This document shows, one piece after another, positions 6,968 through 14,696 of a stretch of 29,489 nucleotides of DNA (within the stretch, counting starts at the first letter, position 1; each line of letters starts with the position of its first letter). Both the position numbers and the translations under genes were made by a program. Below the pieces are notes generated by a model that saw nothing but the letters and a program-made list of their open reading frames with translations, ran no database searches and had not been told where the DNA came from. The stretch covers positions 3,952 to 33,440 of the forward strand of contig MHIZ01000037.1 of the NCBI GenBank assembly GCA_001817765.1. Reading direction: 5' to 3'. Origin of the DNA: Candidatus Colwellbacteria bacterium RIFCSPLOWO2_02_FULL_44_20b (GTDB lineage Bacteria; Patescibacteriota; Minisyncoccia; UBA6257; Colwellbacteraceae).

Positions 6968-8023
6968 ATGTCACAGTTACAAGAGACGACAGCTCAACAT
7001 TGCGTTCTCGATATTGTTCTGGATTCTATGAGGAAACCTCAGTCCGATGATCTTTTTATTCGGCCAGACGAGGTGTTGCCCGGGAGGGTTATGCGACATA
7101 AGACTCCTCACGGTTGGGGAGTTCTTAGGAGAGAATTTTTCGATTGCACGACGATGTGTTTGCACGATTTTTCCCGTATTCCTCTTCTTACTCCTGAAGA
7201 AGAACCAGAGGTCGTACGAAGAGCTCAAGAGGGAGACAGAGAAGCGTGGGAGCGGATGATTTGCAGCAATTTGAGGCTTGTGATTTTTGTAGCGAAACGT
7301 TATATCCCTTATACATCTACTACCTGGTCTTTTCATCGCTTTTCGTATCTCGAATTTATTGATCTTGTTCAAGAGGGAGTTCTTGGACTCATTCGCGCGG
7401 TTGAAAAGTTTGATCCTGATCAAGGGTATAGATTTTCGACATATTCCTACTGGTGGGTGTGGCAGGCGGTTACTCGTGCCCTTAGCAATACCGGACGGGC
7501 GATCCGAATCCCGATTCATATGATTGAGGAGCTCTCGAGGTACAGCCGGACGCAACAGATGCTTACACAGGAACTCTGGCGTTCGCCACTTCCGCACGAG
7601 ATTGCCGCTGAGATGGGCATCTCGATCGAGAAAGTTTACGAACTTCAAGGGTTTTCTGATCTCAGGGAAGTTACGTCGTTTGAAACCTTGGCTGGCAGAA
7701 TTTTCGGATCAGAATCCGATGAGGACTTTGCGGATCGTCTGGGAGCTCTTAGAGATGAGCGGATGATTTCTCCTCAAGAGTTTGCGGAGCACGAGATGCT
7801 TGTCGATGAGCTTAAGGAACTCATCGAGCAGTTACCCGGCCGCGAATCGCAGATTGTTGTGATGCACTTTGGGTTGTTTGGCACCCCGCGTCATACGCTT
7901 GAGGAGATAGGACAGGATTTTGGTTTGACTCGCGAGCGAATACGACAGATTGAGGAGCGGGCTCTTGAGCGGCTTCAGACTATCCAAGGGTTTGATCGCT
8001 TGAAGGCGTATCTTCCGCTGTGA
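6968..8023 (+). CDS. Sigma-70 family RNA polymerase sigma factor (RpoD/group 2 type)
   Basis: Region 1.2 (about 66-90) and region 2 (101-187, with NLRLVIFVAKR, FIDLVQEGVLGLIRAVEKFDP and FSTYSYWWVWQAVTRAL) are followed by regions 3 and 4. The region 4 helix-turn-helix (309-332) reads HTLEEIGQDFGLTRERIRQIE. H184 and E187 (IPIHMIE) correspond to the residues that read an extended -10 TG in E. coli sigma-70, which fits the many TGn boxes nearby. Two oddities: an insert of about 10-12 residues after KRYIP (about 113-126), and W165 in place of the usual arginine of WWIRQ, while Q166 and T169 are kept. With 351 aa and no long region 1.1, it may be the primary factor of a small genome or a group 2 factor. 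It stands alone, with its own promoter and terminator. Confidence 0.93.
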   Translation: MSQLQETTAQHCVLDIVLDSMRKPQSDDLFIRPDEVLPGRVMRHKTPHGWGVLRREFFDCTTMCLHDFSRIPLLTPEEEPEVVRRAQEGDREAWERMICSNLRLVIFVAKRYIPYTSTTWSFHRFSYLEFIDLVQEGVLGLIRAVEKFDPDQGYRFSTYSYWWVWQAVTRALSNTGRAIRIPIHMIEELSRYSRTQQMLTQELWRSPLPHEIAAEMGISIEKVYELQGFSDLREVTSFETLAGRIFGSESDEDFADRLGALRDERMISPQEFAEHEMLVDELKELIEQLPGRESQIVVMHFGLFGTPRHTLEEIGQDFGLTRERIRQIEERALERLQTIQGFDRLKAYLPL

Positions 8024-8042
8024 AGCTGTGACAGAAGTTTTG

Positions 8043-8071
8043 AGGACTCTCTTTAGAGGGAGTCCTTTTTG
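8043..8071 (+). terminator. Rho-independent terminator after the sigma gene
   Basis: Stem AGGACTC (8043-8049) pairs with GAGTCCT (8060-8066), followed by a T-run, 20 nt after the sigma stop codon. Confidence 0.85.
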
Positions 8072-8117
8072 TTTTTTTGAGGTTAGAGACTATTCGAACC
8101 AGTGGAGGAAGAAAAGG

Positions 8118-8123
8118 TATACT
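8118..8123 (+). promoter_or_regulatory. -10 box upstream of msrB
   Basis: TATACT lies 45 nt before the msrB start. No good -35 is seen. It would give a leader of about 40 nt. Confidence 0.4.
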
Positions 8124-8168
8124 AAATAGAGATTAAGGATTTTTTAGGGAGTTGCGAGTTTAATCACT

Positions 8169-8492
8169 ATGGAAAAATTTACTGATTTCTTCGAGAGTGG
8201 GATGTATGCGTGCAAAAAGTGCGGGAATGTTTTGTTTCCGTCGGATGCGAAATTTAAATCTGGCACGGCATGGCCTAGTTTTCGGAAAGCATTACCCGGC
8301 GCGATTGCGATGAAGCCGGATCATTCTTTGGGAATGGAACGGACAGAAGTTGTATGCGCCAAATGTGAGGAACACTTGGGACATATCTTTCCTGATGGGA
8401 AATTGTGCGGGGATACTGACCCGAACGCGGGAGATCGATTTTGTATTTTGTCGGACTCTTTGGACTTTTCTCAGAAAGAGGAAAAGTCGTAA
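8169..8492 (+). CDS. msrB: Peptide-methionine (R)-S-oxide reductase MsrB, short form
   Basis: MsrB reduces methionine-R-sulfoxide in proteins. Visible signatures: GMYACKKCGNVLFPSDAKF, with zinc cysteines C15 and C18; SGTAWPSF, with active-site tryptophan W35; RTEVVCAKCEEHLGHIF, with zinc cysteines C63 and C66; and GDRFCILS, with catalytic C92. The usual CINS is CILS here, and GTGWPSF is GTAWPSF. At 107 aa it lacks the N-terminal ~35 residues of typical MsrB, so it is a trimmed single-domain version that starts just before the zinc-binding part. A resolving cysteine may be supplied by C80. A four-helix membrane protein follows 28 nt later and may share the transcript. Confidence 0.92.
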   Translation: MEKFTDFFESGMYACKKCGNVLFPSDAKFKSGTAWPSFRKALPGAIAMKPDHSLGMERTEVVCAKCEEHLGHIFPDGKLCGDTDPNAGDRFCILSDSLDFSQKEEKS

Positions 8493-8520
8493 AGGTCGTC
8501 TCAATTAACAGAATAATTTT

Positions 8521-8877
8521 ATGAACTGGAAAAAGGCAGTTTTGTATGGATTGGCGCTTTGGGTTTTGATGTTTGTGATTATTTCGATTTTTGTGGCGTT
8601 TAAGATTTATGAGAACGTTGTTATGCAAGTCATCGGTGCTTTGATTGGCGGAGGCATTTCATATTTCTTTGTACGAAAGATTGGCGCTTCGAGTATGGTG
8701 AACGCGCTTACGTATGGCGCTTTGTTTATTATTATCGGGCTTATCCTTGATTTTGCTGTAACGAAGCGATTTAATGATCAGATTTTCGGAATGTGGTCGC
8801 TGTGGCTTGGGTATGGGTTGGTATTTCTTACGCCGCTTGCGGCGGTGAAGAAGAGTGTGCCTACGCAGGTTTCATAG
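8521..8877 (+). CDS. Four-helix membrane protein, unknown
   Basis: A 118-aa protein with four predicted hydrophobic helices (about 5-27, 33-51, 60-81, 89-108) and a basic C-terminal tail (KKSVPTQVS). Glycines (GALIGGGISYFF) lie in helix 2. No family was recognised. It is downstream of msrB on the same strand, with no terminator between them. A strong -35-like TTGACA begins 20 nt after its stop, so the next gene is transcribed separately. Confidence 0.75.
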   Translation: MNWKKAVLYGLALWVLMFVIISIFVAFKIYENVVMQVIGALIGGGISYFFVRKIGASSMVNALTYGALFIIIGLILDFAVTKRFNDQIFGMWSLWLGYGLVFLTPLAAVKKSVPTQVS

Positions 8878-8896
8878 GGGGCTTATTTGAAACGAA

Positions 8897-8926
8897 TTGA
8901 CAAAAACTACCACTACGTGGCATTGT
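8897..8926 (+). promoter_or_regulatory. Promoter candidate (perfect -35, weak -10)
   Basis: TTGACA (8897-8902) followed after 18 nt by CATTGT. The -10 is poor, so confidence is limited. It would give a leader of about 65 nt containing the hairpin at 8959-8979. Confidence 0.35.
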
Positions 8927-8958
8927 TTTTGTTGTCGAGATTTTATTACCTTGAGCAA

Positions 8959-8986
8959 TCACTGATTTTTAGTCAGTGAGAAGGAG
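8959..8986 (+). promoter_or_regulatory. Leader hairpin next to a strong Shine-Dalgarno
   Basis: TCACTGA (8959-8965) pairs perfectly with TCAGTGA (8973-8979). AAGGAG (8981-8986) follows at once, 9 nt before the ATG at 8996. This is one of the few classical ribosome binding sites in the window. The hairpin leaves the site free but sits against it. Confidence 0.45.
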
Positions 8987-8995
8987 ATCTTTAAT

Positions 8996-9187
8996 ATGAA
9001 CTCTTTTCTATTCGCTATATTGGTGGCGGCAGCATTTTCTATGGCGATTGTAGGCATCACCATTTCATATCGAGGATTTCGTTATGCAACGGCGGTAGCT
9101 CTTGTGTCCTTTATTTTTTTACTTCCGTTGTGGTTTATAGCTTATTTGTTGCAGGGGATTAGTTTTGCTTTGAGGAGCGGTTTTTGA
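8996..9187 (+). CDS. Small two-helix membrane protein
   Basis: A 63-aa protein made of two hydrophobic helices (about 3-24 and 31-53) with a short basic turn (YRGFRYA). The strong AAGGAG site fixes the start. Its last codons (LRSGF, stop) encode the 5' arm and loop of the terminator at 9173, so the 3' end is held by both protein and RNA. The function is unknown. Confidence 0.7.
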   Translation: MNSFLFAILVAAAFSMAIVGITISYRGFRYATAVALVSFIFLLPLWFIAYLLQGISFALRSGF

Positions 9188-9200
9188 CCGCTCCTTTTTG
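9173..9200 (+). terminator. Terminator overlapping the end of the 63-aa gene
   Basis: AGGAGCGG (9173-9180) pairs with CCGCTCCT (9188-9195), followed by T-rich sequence. The stop codon lies in the loop. Confidence 0.85.
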
Positions 9201-9205
9201 TTTTT

Positions 9206-9214
9206 TGGTATACT
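9206..9214 (+). promoter_or_regulatory. Extended -10 promoter, probably leaderless
   Basis: TGG plus TATACT (9209-9214), 6 nt before the ATG at 9221 and just after a terminator. No Shine-Dalgarno exists, so the mRNA should start at the ATG. Confidence 0.6.
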
Positions 9215-9220
9215 AGGGCT

Positions 9221-9904
9221 ATGCGGAAGGTAGCTGTATTTGATATTGACGGGACGTTGTTTCGATCGAGCCTCCTTATTGAGCTTGTGGACGCGCTTAT
9301 CCAGGAGGGGATTTTTTCGCCTGATGTGGGAAAACTTTACGAGAAGTCTTATAAAGACTGGCTTAATCGAAAAGATAGCTACGAAAATTATATCTGGGCG
9401 GTGATTATGGCTTTTAACAGCAATATTAAGGGTGTGCCGTACGGGCAGTTTCTTGAGGTCGCGCAGAAAGTGGTCGCGTTTCATAAGAGCCGTGTGTATC
9501 GCTACACACGGGATTTGATTCAGGATTTGAAAAAGAAGAATTATTTTTTACTCGCGATTTCGCAATCGCCAAAAACAGTGCTTGACCCGTTTTGCGAAGA
9601 ATTCGGGTTTGATAAAGTGTACGGGCGGTTGTATGAGACTGATGATAATGAGATTTTTACCGGAAATGCGATGTACGATACGTTGATGCAGGATAAAGCA
9701 AAAGTTTTACAACGGGCGGTTGCGAAAGAGGGGCTGACTTTGAAAGATTCATATGGAGTCGGGGATACCGAGAGCGATATTCCGCTTTTGAAGCTTGTTG
9801 AACATCCTGTTTGTTTTAATCCGAATCAAAAACTCTACACCTACGCGAAACACGCGGGGTGGCCAATTGTCGTGGAGCGGAAGGATGTTGTTTATAAATT
9901 ATAA
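9221..9904 (+). CDS. HAD-family phosphatase, subfamily IB (SerB-like)
   Basis: A HAD hydrolase of 227 aa. Motif I is FDIDGT, with nucleophile D8 and acid/base D10; motif II is ISQSPK (S114); motif III is K159; motif IV is GVGDTESDIPLL (D182, D186). The helical cap between motifs I and II (about residues 20-100) fits the HAD-IB group, which includes phosphoserine phosphatase and small-molecule phosphatases of PlsC-linked type. The substrate cannot be told from the sequence. It starts directly after an extended -10 box and is followed 9 nt later by a DUF1761 gene. Confidence 0.85.
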   Translation: MRKVAVFDIDGTLFRSSLLIELVDALIQEGIFSPDVGKLYEKSYKDWLNRKDSYENYIWAVIMAFNSNIKGVPYGQFLEVAQKVVAFHKSRVYRYTRDLIQDLKKKNYFLLAISQSPKTVLDPFCEEFGFDKVYGRLYETDDNEIFTGNAMYDTLMQDKAKVLQRAVAKEGLTLKDSYGVGDTESDIPLLKLVEHPVCFNPNQKLYTYAKHAGWPIVVERKDVVYKL

Positions 9905-9913
9905 ATTTACGCT

Positions 9914-10363
9914 ATGACTGTTGATATAAATTATTTGGCGGTGCTTGCGTTGGGAGTTGCAGCAATGGTTATTGGGAGTTTGTGGTATTCGCCAATTTTA
10001 TTTGGGAAGCCGTGGATGAAGTTAACCGGACTTACGGACGAGAAAATGGCGGACCCTCCTTCGCTAAAGCTTCGGACGGGCGAGGGAGAAGAAAAGAAGG
10101 GAGTTGCAGGCGCGTATATAGGAATGTTTATCGCGGCGCTTCTTACGGCGTACGTGATGGCGCATTTTGTTTCGCTCTTGGGAATTGTCGATTTCATGGG
10201 CGCGTTTCAACTCGCGGTATGGTCGTGGCTTGGATTCACGGCGGCGACAACAGCGGGGGATTATCTTTTCCTCAAAAAGCCGTTCACGCTTTATCTTATC
10301 AACGTCGGTTACTACTTACCGATATCTATCGTGATGGCGACGATTCTTACATTTTGGAAGTAG
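9914..10363 (+). CDS. DUF1761 membrane protein with an inserted repeat
   Basis: A 149-aa membrane protein with four helices (about 8-25, 67-90, 95-115, 125-147). Segments IGSLWYSPILFGKPWMKLTG and FTLYLINVGYYL fit DUF1761, a family of unknown function. Between helices 1 and 2, residues about 47-62 (DPPSLKLRTGEGEEKKG) are encoded by a palindromic repeat at 10056-10088, which looks like an in-frame insertion into a cytoplasmic or external loop. It follows the HAD gene by 9 nt and precedes a GerMN gene by 6 nt, so it probably belongs to one operon. Confidence 0.8.
   Translation: MTVDINYLAVLALGVAAMVIGSLWYSPILFGKPWMKLTGLTDEKMADPPSLKLRTGEGEEKKGVAGAYIGMFIAALLTAYVMAHFVSLLGIVDFMGAFQLAVWSWLGFTAATTAGDYLFLKKPFTLYLINVGYYLPISIVMATILTFWK
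10056..10088 (+). repeat. Palindromic repeat inserted in frame (GCTAAAGCTTCGG type)
   Basis: CTCCTTCGC (10056-10064) pairs with GCGAGGGAG (10080-10088) with one G-T pair, around a loop with AAGCTT. The core GCTAAAGCTTCGG recurs at 28690-28702 before uvrA. In another frame it would encode PSFAKASDG, a peptide I know from repeat insertions in metagenomic genomes. Confidence 0.6.
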
Positions 10364-10369
10364 ATTTTT

Positions 10370-10843
10370 ATGAAATACATTTTATTTTTTATTGTTGGGT
10401 TTCTCGCGCTCATTTTTCTCTTTCCGTTAAGCGCTCCAGTTGTTCCTTTCCAGGATTGGACGAGTTTTAATGTTTACTTTTTGAGTGAGGTTTTGGATCC
10501 TGAGGTAACGTGTGCGAAAGTTTTTCCGGTTTCACGAACGGTTCCTTATACTGAAGCGATTGGTCAGGCGACGCTTCAAGAACTTTTTAAAGGACCGACA
10601 GAAGGGGAACAAGAGGGCGGATATGGGACAAGTATACCCTCGGGAGTTCTTGTTCAGTCACTTAGTATTCGAGAAGGTGTCGCGTACGCTGACTTTAACG
10701 AGGCGCTTCAATTTCAGATCGGCGGATCGTGCCGAGTTTCGGCAATCCGCGCGCAGATTACCGAGACGCTCAAACAGTTTCCGACAGTTTCTAGTGTTGT
10801 GATTTCAATTGACGGACGGACAGAAGATATCTTACAACCTTAA
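10370..10843 (+). CDS. GerMN-domain exported protein
   Basis: An N-terminal hydrophobic helix (residues 3-24) is followed by a GerMN domain (about 34-155). Landmarks are NVYFLSEVLDP, the ATLQELFKGPTEGEQ helix, YGTSIPSGVLVQSLSI, GVAYADFNEAL and the closing VVISIDGRTEDILQP. GerMN is a beta-alpha fold named after the spore germination protein GerM and also found in many non-sporulating bacteria as an envelope protein; its exact role is unknown. Here it can only be an envelope function. It lies in the DUF1761/GerMN/60-aa cluster upstream of the ABC exporter. Confidence 0.88.
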   Translation: MKYILFFIVGFLALIFLFPLSAPVVPFQDWTSFNVYFLSEVLDPEVTCAKVFPVSRTVPYTEAIGQATLQELFKGPTEGEQEGGYGTSIPSGVLVQSLSIREGVAYADFNEALQFQIGGSCRVSAIRAQITETLKQFPTVSSVVISIDGRTEDILQP

Positions 10844-10871
10844 AAGGTCGTTCGATTTTTAATTTATTACT

Positions 10872-11054
10872 ATGAAAAAAATTTATTACATTCTTATCGC
10901 GGTCATTATTCTTTTGGTTCTTGGATTCTTCTTGTGGAAGGGTTCGGGTACGGATAAGGAGGTTTCTCCAACAGGAACAGCAACAAACCAAGAAGAACAA
11001 ATTCCGTCGCTTCCTTTTCCTCAAGAAGAAATTCCCGCAGAAGGCAAGGGTTAA
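10872..11054 (+). CDS. Short one-pass membrane protein with a Pro/Glu tail
   Basis: 60 aa: a basic start (MKKIYY), one hydrophobic helix (5-22) and a low-complexity exported tail rich in Thr, Pro and Glu (SLPFPQEEIPAEGKG). No family was recognised. It may be a small anchor or a leftover of a longer exported protein. It lies 28 nt after the GerMN gene and just before the ABC operon promoter. Confidence 0.6.
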   Translation: MKKIYYILIAVIILLVLGFFLWKGSGTDKEVSPTGTATNQEEQIPSLPFPQEEIPAEGKG

Positions 11055-11083
11055 TTTACAGACTTTTATTTTCGCTGTACGAT
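11055..11083 (+). promoter_or_regulatory. Promoter of the MacAB-type operon, near-leaderless
   Basis: TTTACA (11055-11060), a 17-nt spacer and TACGAT (11078-11083). The ATG at 11092 is 8 nt after the -10, so the leader would be only a few nt. Confidence 0.55.
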
Positions 11084-11091
11084 AGGGCGTT

Positions 11092-12657
11092 ATGCATAAA
11101 CGCCATTTTTCGACGAGGTATCTTATTTTTATCGTTCTCGGGCTTTTCGCAGTTGGGCTTCTTATTGGTTATCTGGTTTCTGGTAACGGCGAACCGATTC
11201 AGGATTCGATTACCGTAGAGCGGGGAGTTATTTCTCAAGAGGTTATTATTACTGGCAAGGTGCGGCCGGCGGAAGACGCGAATCTTGCGTTTCAGACGAG
11301 CGGACGCGTGAACGCTCTCCCTGTTAGTGTCGGGGATCATGTTGTCGCGGGACAGATGCTCGCGCGGCTTGACGCGAGCGAATTGTATCCTCAGCTTGAG
11401 GAAGCGCAGGGAAGTCTCGCGGCACAGCAGGCGAAACTTGATGAGGTAAAACTTGGGGCACGAACTGAGGATATTGACGTAAAGCGAAGCGAATTTCAGA
11501 AGGCAGAACAGGATTTTGTTAATTACTACGCTGGAGCTCCTGACGTTCTTCAAGACGCGTACGCGAAAGCGGATGACGCGGTTACGCTTTATATCGACGC
11601 ACTTTTTACCAACGATGATTCTTCAACTCCCCAACTTTCTTTTATAACCGGCAATTCTCAGGCGGAAATTGACGCAGAGTCTTTACGATCTCAATCCGGA
11701 ACAATGCTTAGCGCGTGGCGTACGGAGCTCGGACCGCTTACGCCAAACTCTCCTCGAGAGAGTATCGACGCGAATCTCGCTCTCGGGATTCAACATCTTT
11801 CGCTTGTGCGTGAACTTCTCGCGCGCCTTCTTGATGCTCTTAATAGTTCTGGAGGCCTTTCAACCGCGACTATTGAGGCATACAAGACTGATGTGGGCAC
11901 GGCACGGACGAATGTGAATACGGCAATGTCGAATGTTAATACCCGCATTCAGACACTTGCGGCACAGAAGGTTACTGTTTCAAAACTTGATAACGAACTT
12001 ACTTTAAAGCTTGCCGGACCAACACTTGAGGCGCTTCGCGCGCAGGAAGCACAGGTTAACCAAGCTGAAGCACGCGTCCGTCTTATTGAGGCCCAACTTG
12101 CGAACACGTATCTCCGGGCGCCCTTTACCGGTGTTGTCACGAAGAAAAATTTTTCAGTCGGAGAAGTTGTAACCGCGCAGTCTTCGGTTATTTCGATGAT
12201 ATCGGAAGGAACGCTTGAGATTGAAACAAATGTTCCTGAGACGGATTTCGTAAGTATTTCTCCCGGGAATCCCGTGCGTATCACTTTTGACGCCTTACCT
12301 TCAGAAACATTTGACGGACTTGTTTCCTTTGTTGATCCGGCGGAGACAATTATTGATGGCGTTGTCAATTTTGCCGTAACGATTTCTTTTGCCTCGGCTG
12401 ATCCGCGCATCAAAAGCGGACTTACTGCGAATCTTACGATTGAAACACTTACACAAGCGGATATATTATTTGTTCCGCAAGCGGCACTTCTTGAGGATGA
12501 TCGAGGGGTTTTCGTGCAAAAGGTTGTTGATGGCGAAGTTGTGGAAACTTCAGTTACGGTTGGTATCCGCAGTCAAACTGGTATGGTTCAGCTTCTTTCA
12601 GGAGTTTCCGAGGGCGATACAGTCTTGAATGTTGGTGCTCGCCCGACGACTAACTAG
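11092..12657 (+). CDS. Membrane fusion/adaptor protein (HlyD/MacA family)
   Basis: A 521-aa adaptor that would link an ABC exporter to the outside. After a membrane helix (about 9-29) comes the first half of a lipoyl-like domain (VNALPVSVGDHVVAGQMLARLD, about 66-87), a long alpha-helical hairpin with coiled-coil character (about 95-335), the second lipoyl half (YLRAPFTGVVTKKNFSVGEVV, about 342-362), and beta-barrel and membrane-proximal domains (ETDFVSISPGNPVRITFDAL onward). The hairpin is longer than in E. coli MacA (371 aa in total) and holds an inserted stretch around 130-260. It is followed one base after its stop by the ATPase gene. In a cell without a proven outer membrane, the partner beyond the membrane is unclear. 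Confidence 0.9.
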   Translation: MHKRHFSTRYLIFIVLGLFAVGLLIGYLVSGNGEPIQDSITVERGVISQEVIITGKVRPAEDANLAFQTSGRVNALPVSVGDHVVAGQMLARLDASELYPQLEEAQGSLAAQQAKLDEVKLGARTEDIDVKRSEFQKAEQDFVNYYAGAPDVLQDAYAKADDAVTLYIDALFTNDDSSTPQLSFITGNSQAEIDAESLRSQSGTMLSAWRTELGPLTPNSPRESIDANLALGIQHLSLVRELLARLLDALNSSGGLSTATIEAYKTDVGTARTNVNTAMSNVNTRIQTLAAQKVTVSKLDNELTLKLAGPTLEALRAQEAQVNQAEARVRLIEAQLANTYLRAPFTGVVTKKNFSVGEVVTAQSSVISMISEGTLEIETNVPETDFVSISPGNPVRITFDALPSETFDGLVSFVDPAETIIDGVVNFAVTISFASADPRIKSGLTANLTIETLTQADILFVPQAALLEDDRGVFVQKVVDGEVVETSVTVGIRSQTGMVQLLSGVSEGDTVLNVGARPTTN

Positions 12658-12658
12658 T

Positions 12659-13369
12659 ATGATCGAGGTTTCGAAACTTTCAAAAGATTATCGGGATGAC
12701 GGAACGGTAACGCACGCGCTCCGCGATGTTTCATTTTCTATTAAGCCCGGCGAGTTTGTGGCGATTATGGGGCCTTCCGGTTCCGGTAAATCAACATTGC
12801 TACATATTTTGAGTTTTTTAGATCGACCGACACGGGGTATCTATACATTTTTAGGGAACGATATGCAGACACTCGTGGATCACGAGCTCGCGTACACGCG
12901 AAATAAGGAGATGGGGTTTATTTTTCAGTCATTTAATTTGCTTTCACGCGCTTCGGTCTATGAGAATGTCGAGTTGCCTTTGCTCTACGCGCATATGCCG
13001 GTTGGGGATCGACGGCACCTTGTCGAGGCGGCTATCGAGAGCGTTGGGCTTAGCGATAAAATTTTAGTTGAAGCGGGCAAGCTTTCCGGCGGACAAAAAC
13101 AGCGGGTCGCGATCGCGCGGGCGCTTGTTAACAAGCCGCAGATTATTTTCGCGGATGAGCCAACGGGGAATCTTGATTCGCATTCGGGCGCCCAGGTGAT
13201 GGAGATTCTTCAAAAACTTAACGACGAGGGACACACTATTATTCTCGTTACTCACGAAACGTATACCGCGGAGTTCGCAGATCGGCTCATTAAGATTCGC
13301 GATGGTATGGTCGAGTCTGACATAAGAATAGAAAAACGGCGGCACGGCGGCAAAGATTTTTTCAAATAA
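12659..13369 (+). CDS. ABC transporter ATPase, MacB/LolD type
   Basis: A 236-aa nucleotide-binding subunit starting with ATG 12659 (MIEVSKLSKDY). A start 30 nt upstream is possible but would overlap the adaptor gene. Walker A is GPSGSGKST (38-46), the Q-loop glutamine is Q90 in FIFQSFNLL, the signature is LSGGQ (142-146), Walker B is IIFADE (162-167) and the H-loop histidine is H199 in LVTHE. The spacing and sequence match the MacB/LolD/FtsE-like group that powers mechanotransmission-type exporters. The C-terminus is short and basic. The order adaptor-ATPase-permease, with tight spacing, indicates one operon. Confidence 0.95.
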   Translation: MIEVSKLSKDYRDDGTVTHALRDVSFSIKPGEFVAIMGPSGSGKSTLLHILSFLDRPTRGIYTFLGNDMQTLVDHELAYTRNKEMGFIFQSFNLLSRASVYENVELPLLYAHMPVGDRRHLVEAAIESVGLSDKILVEAGKLSGGQKQRVAIARALVNKPQIIFADEPTGNLDSHSGAQVMEILQKLNDEGHTIILVTHETYTAEFADRLIKIRDGMVESDIRIEKRRHGGKDFFK

Positions 13370-13384
13370 CAAAACCTATTTCTA

Positions 13385-14629
13385 ATGCTTCTTCGAGATT
13401 CATTCAAAACAGCGGTTCATGGACTTCGACACGCGAAAGTGCGATCGCTTCTCACAATGCTTGGTATTGTTATCGGTATCGCGTCCGTGATTTTGCTTAT
13501 GTCGATCGGTTCTTCGGCGCAGAGTCTTATCCTTGATCAGGTGCGGGGGATCGGTTCGGATCTTGTTTTCATTGTTCCGGGAGCGACAAAGGGTTCGCGA
13601 TTTTCTTCACCGCCTTCAGCACAAGGGATTATTATCAAAACACTTACGGAACGGGACGCGGACGCGCTTCGACGCGAACAATCGCTTCTCGCGGTTGCGC
13701 CTGAAGTGCGGGGACAGACAAAGGTTGTTTATCAGAACAATGATCTCACCGTTACTTTCGGCGGCGTGACACACGAATTTTTTATTGTCCGAAACCTAGA
13801 GCTTAGCTCGGGCAGAACGTTTACAGAGACTGATGTCCGTTCGTTCAATCATGTCGCGGTTATCGGTTCGAAACTCGCGGAAACATTATTTGGATCACAA
13901 ACAGCGGTTGATAAGACAATTCGCGTCAAAAACTTATCGATCCGCGTTATCGGCGTGCTTGACGAAGAGGGACTGGGACCCATGGGTGTTGATCAGGATA
14001 ATATGGTTCTTTTGCCGCTTTCGGTCGCACAAAAGCAATTACTTGGCATCGACTACTACAATCTTGTAACAGCGCAGGCGAATAGTGCCTACACCGCAGA
14101 ATTTGCTCAGGGTAGAATCGTCTCTGTTCTGCGTCAGAACCATCGCATCACAGATCCTGATAAGGATGATTTTACCGTGCAGACGCAAGAAGACGCGCTC
14201 TCGCTTCTTGGGGACATTACCTCAATTATGACTGTGTTTCTTACCTCGATTGCTTTTATCTCACTTGTTGTCGGCGGTATCGGGATTATGAATATTATGC
14301 TCGTGTCGGTTGTTGAGCGGACAAAAGAAATTGGGCTTCGTAAGGCGCTTGGCGCCACGAACGGGGATATCCTCCAGCAATTTTTACTTGAATCAATGCT
14401 TCTTACATTTCTTGGCGGTGTTATCGGTATTCTTATCGGCGCGTTTTTCGTGACGCTTGCCTATCTTATTCTTTCGAATACACTCGCGACCGGATGGGCA
14501 TTTTCGCTACCGCCTTCGGCGATCGGGCTCGCGGTTACGGTTTCAACTCTTACAGGCGTTGTGTTCGGATTGTACCCGGCACGGAAAGCGTCGCGTAAAG
14601 ATCCCATAGAAGCGTTGCGTTACGAGTAG
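13385..14629 (+). CDS. ABC transporter permease, MacB/FtsX type
   Basis: A 414-aa permease with the MacB layout: helix 1 near the N-terminus (about 20-43, RSLLTMLGIVIGIASVILL), a large extracytoplasmic domain (about 44-275), then three C-terminal helices (about 278-305, 332-360 and 380-400). Diagnostic segments are GGIGIMNIMLVSVVERTKEIGLRKALGA, just after helix 2, and YPARKASRKDPIEALRYE at the end. It starts 15 nt after the ATPase. Such systems export peptides, lipids or small hydrophobic compounds without moving them across the core bilayer; the substrate here is unknown. Confidence 0.94.
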   Translation: MLLRDSFKTAVHGLRHAKVRSLLTMLGIVIGIASVILLMSIGSSAQSLILDQVRGIGSDLVFIVPGATKGSRFSSPPSAQGIIIKTLTERDADALRREQSLLAVAPEVRGQTKVVYQNNDLTVTFGGVTHEFFIVRNLELSSGRTFTETDVRSFNHVAVIGSKLAETLFGSQTAVDKTIRVKNLSIRVIGVLDEEGLGPMGVDQDNMVLLPLSVAQKQLLGIDYYNLVTAQANSAYTAEFAQGRIVSVLRQNHRITDPDKDDFTVQTQEDALSLLGDITSIMTVFLTSIAFISLVVGGIGIMNIMLVSVVERTKEIGLRKALGATNGDILQQFLLESMLLTFLGGVIGILIGAFFVTLAYLILSNTLATGWAFSLPPSAIGLAVTVSTLTGVVFGLYPARKASRKDPIEALRYE

Positions 14630-14656
14630 TACAGTAACGGGAAACTTATAAATACG

Positions 14657-14685
14657 TTATTATTAAGGCGACTACTTATTATTAA
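14657..14685 (+). repeat. Direct repeat TTATTATTAA x2
   Basis: Identical 10-mers at 14657-14666 and 14676-14685, offset by 19 nt, close to two helical turns, in the short gap before the Gmad2 gene. They overlap a possible -10 (TATTAT, 14677-14682). This could be an operator or simple AT-rich sequence. Confidence 0.35.
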
Positions 14686-14696
14686 TCCTTATATTT

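Noticed and set aside
9982..10470. 162-codon frame overlapping the DUF1761 and GerMN genes
   Set aside because: A shadow frame over two well-supported genes. It does contain the PSFAKASDG reading of the repeat, which is typical of the repeat itself.
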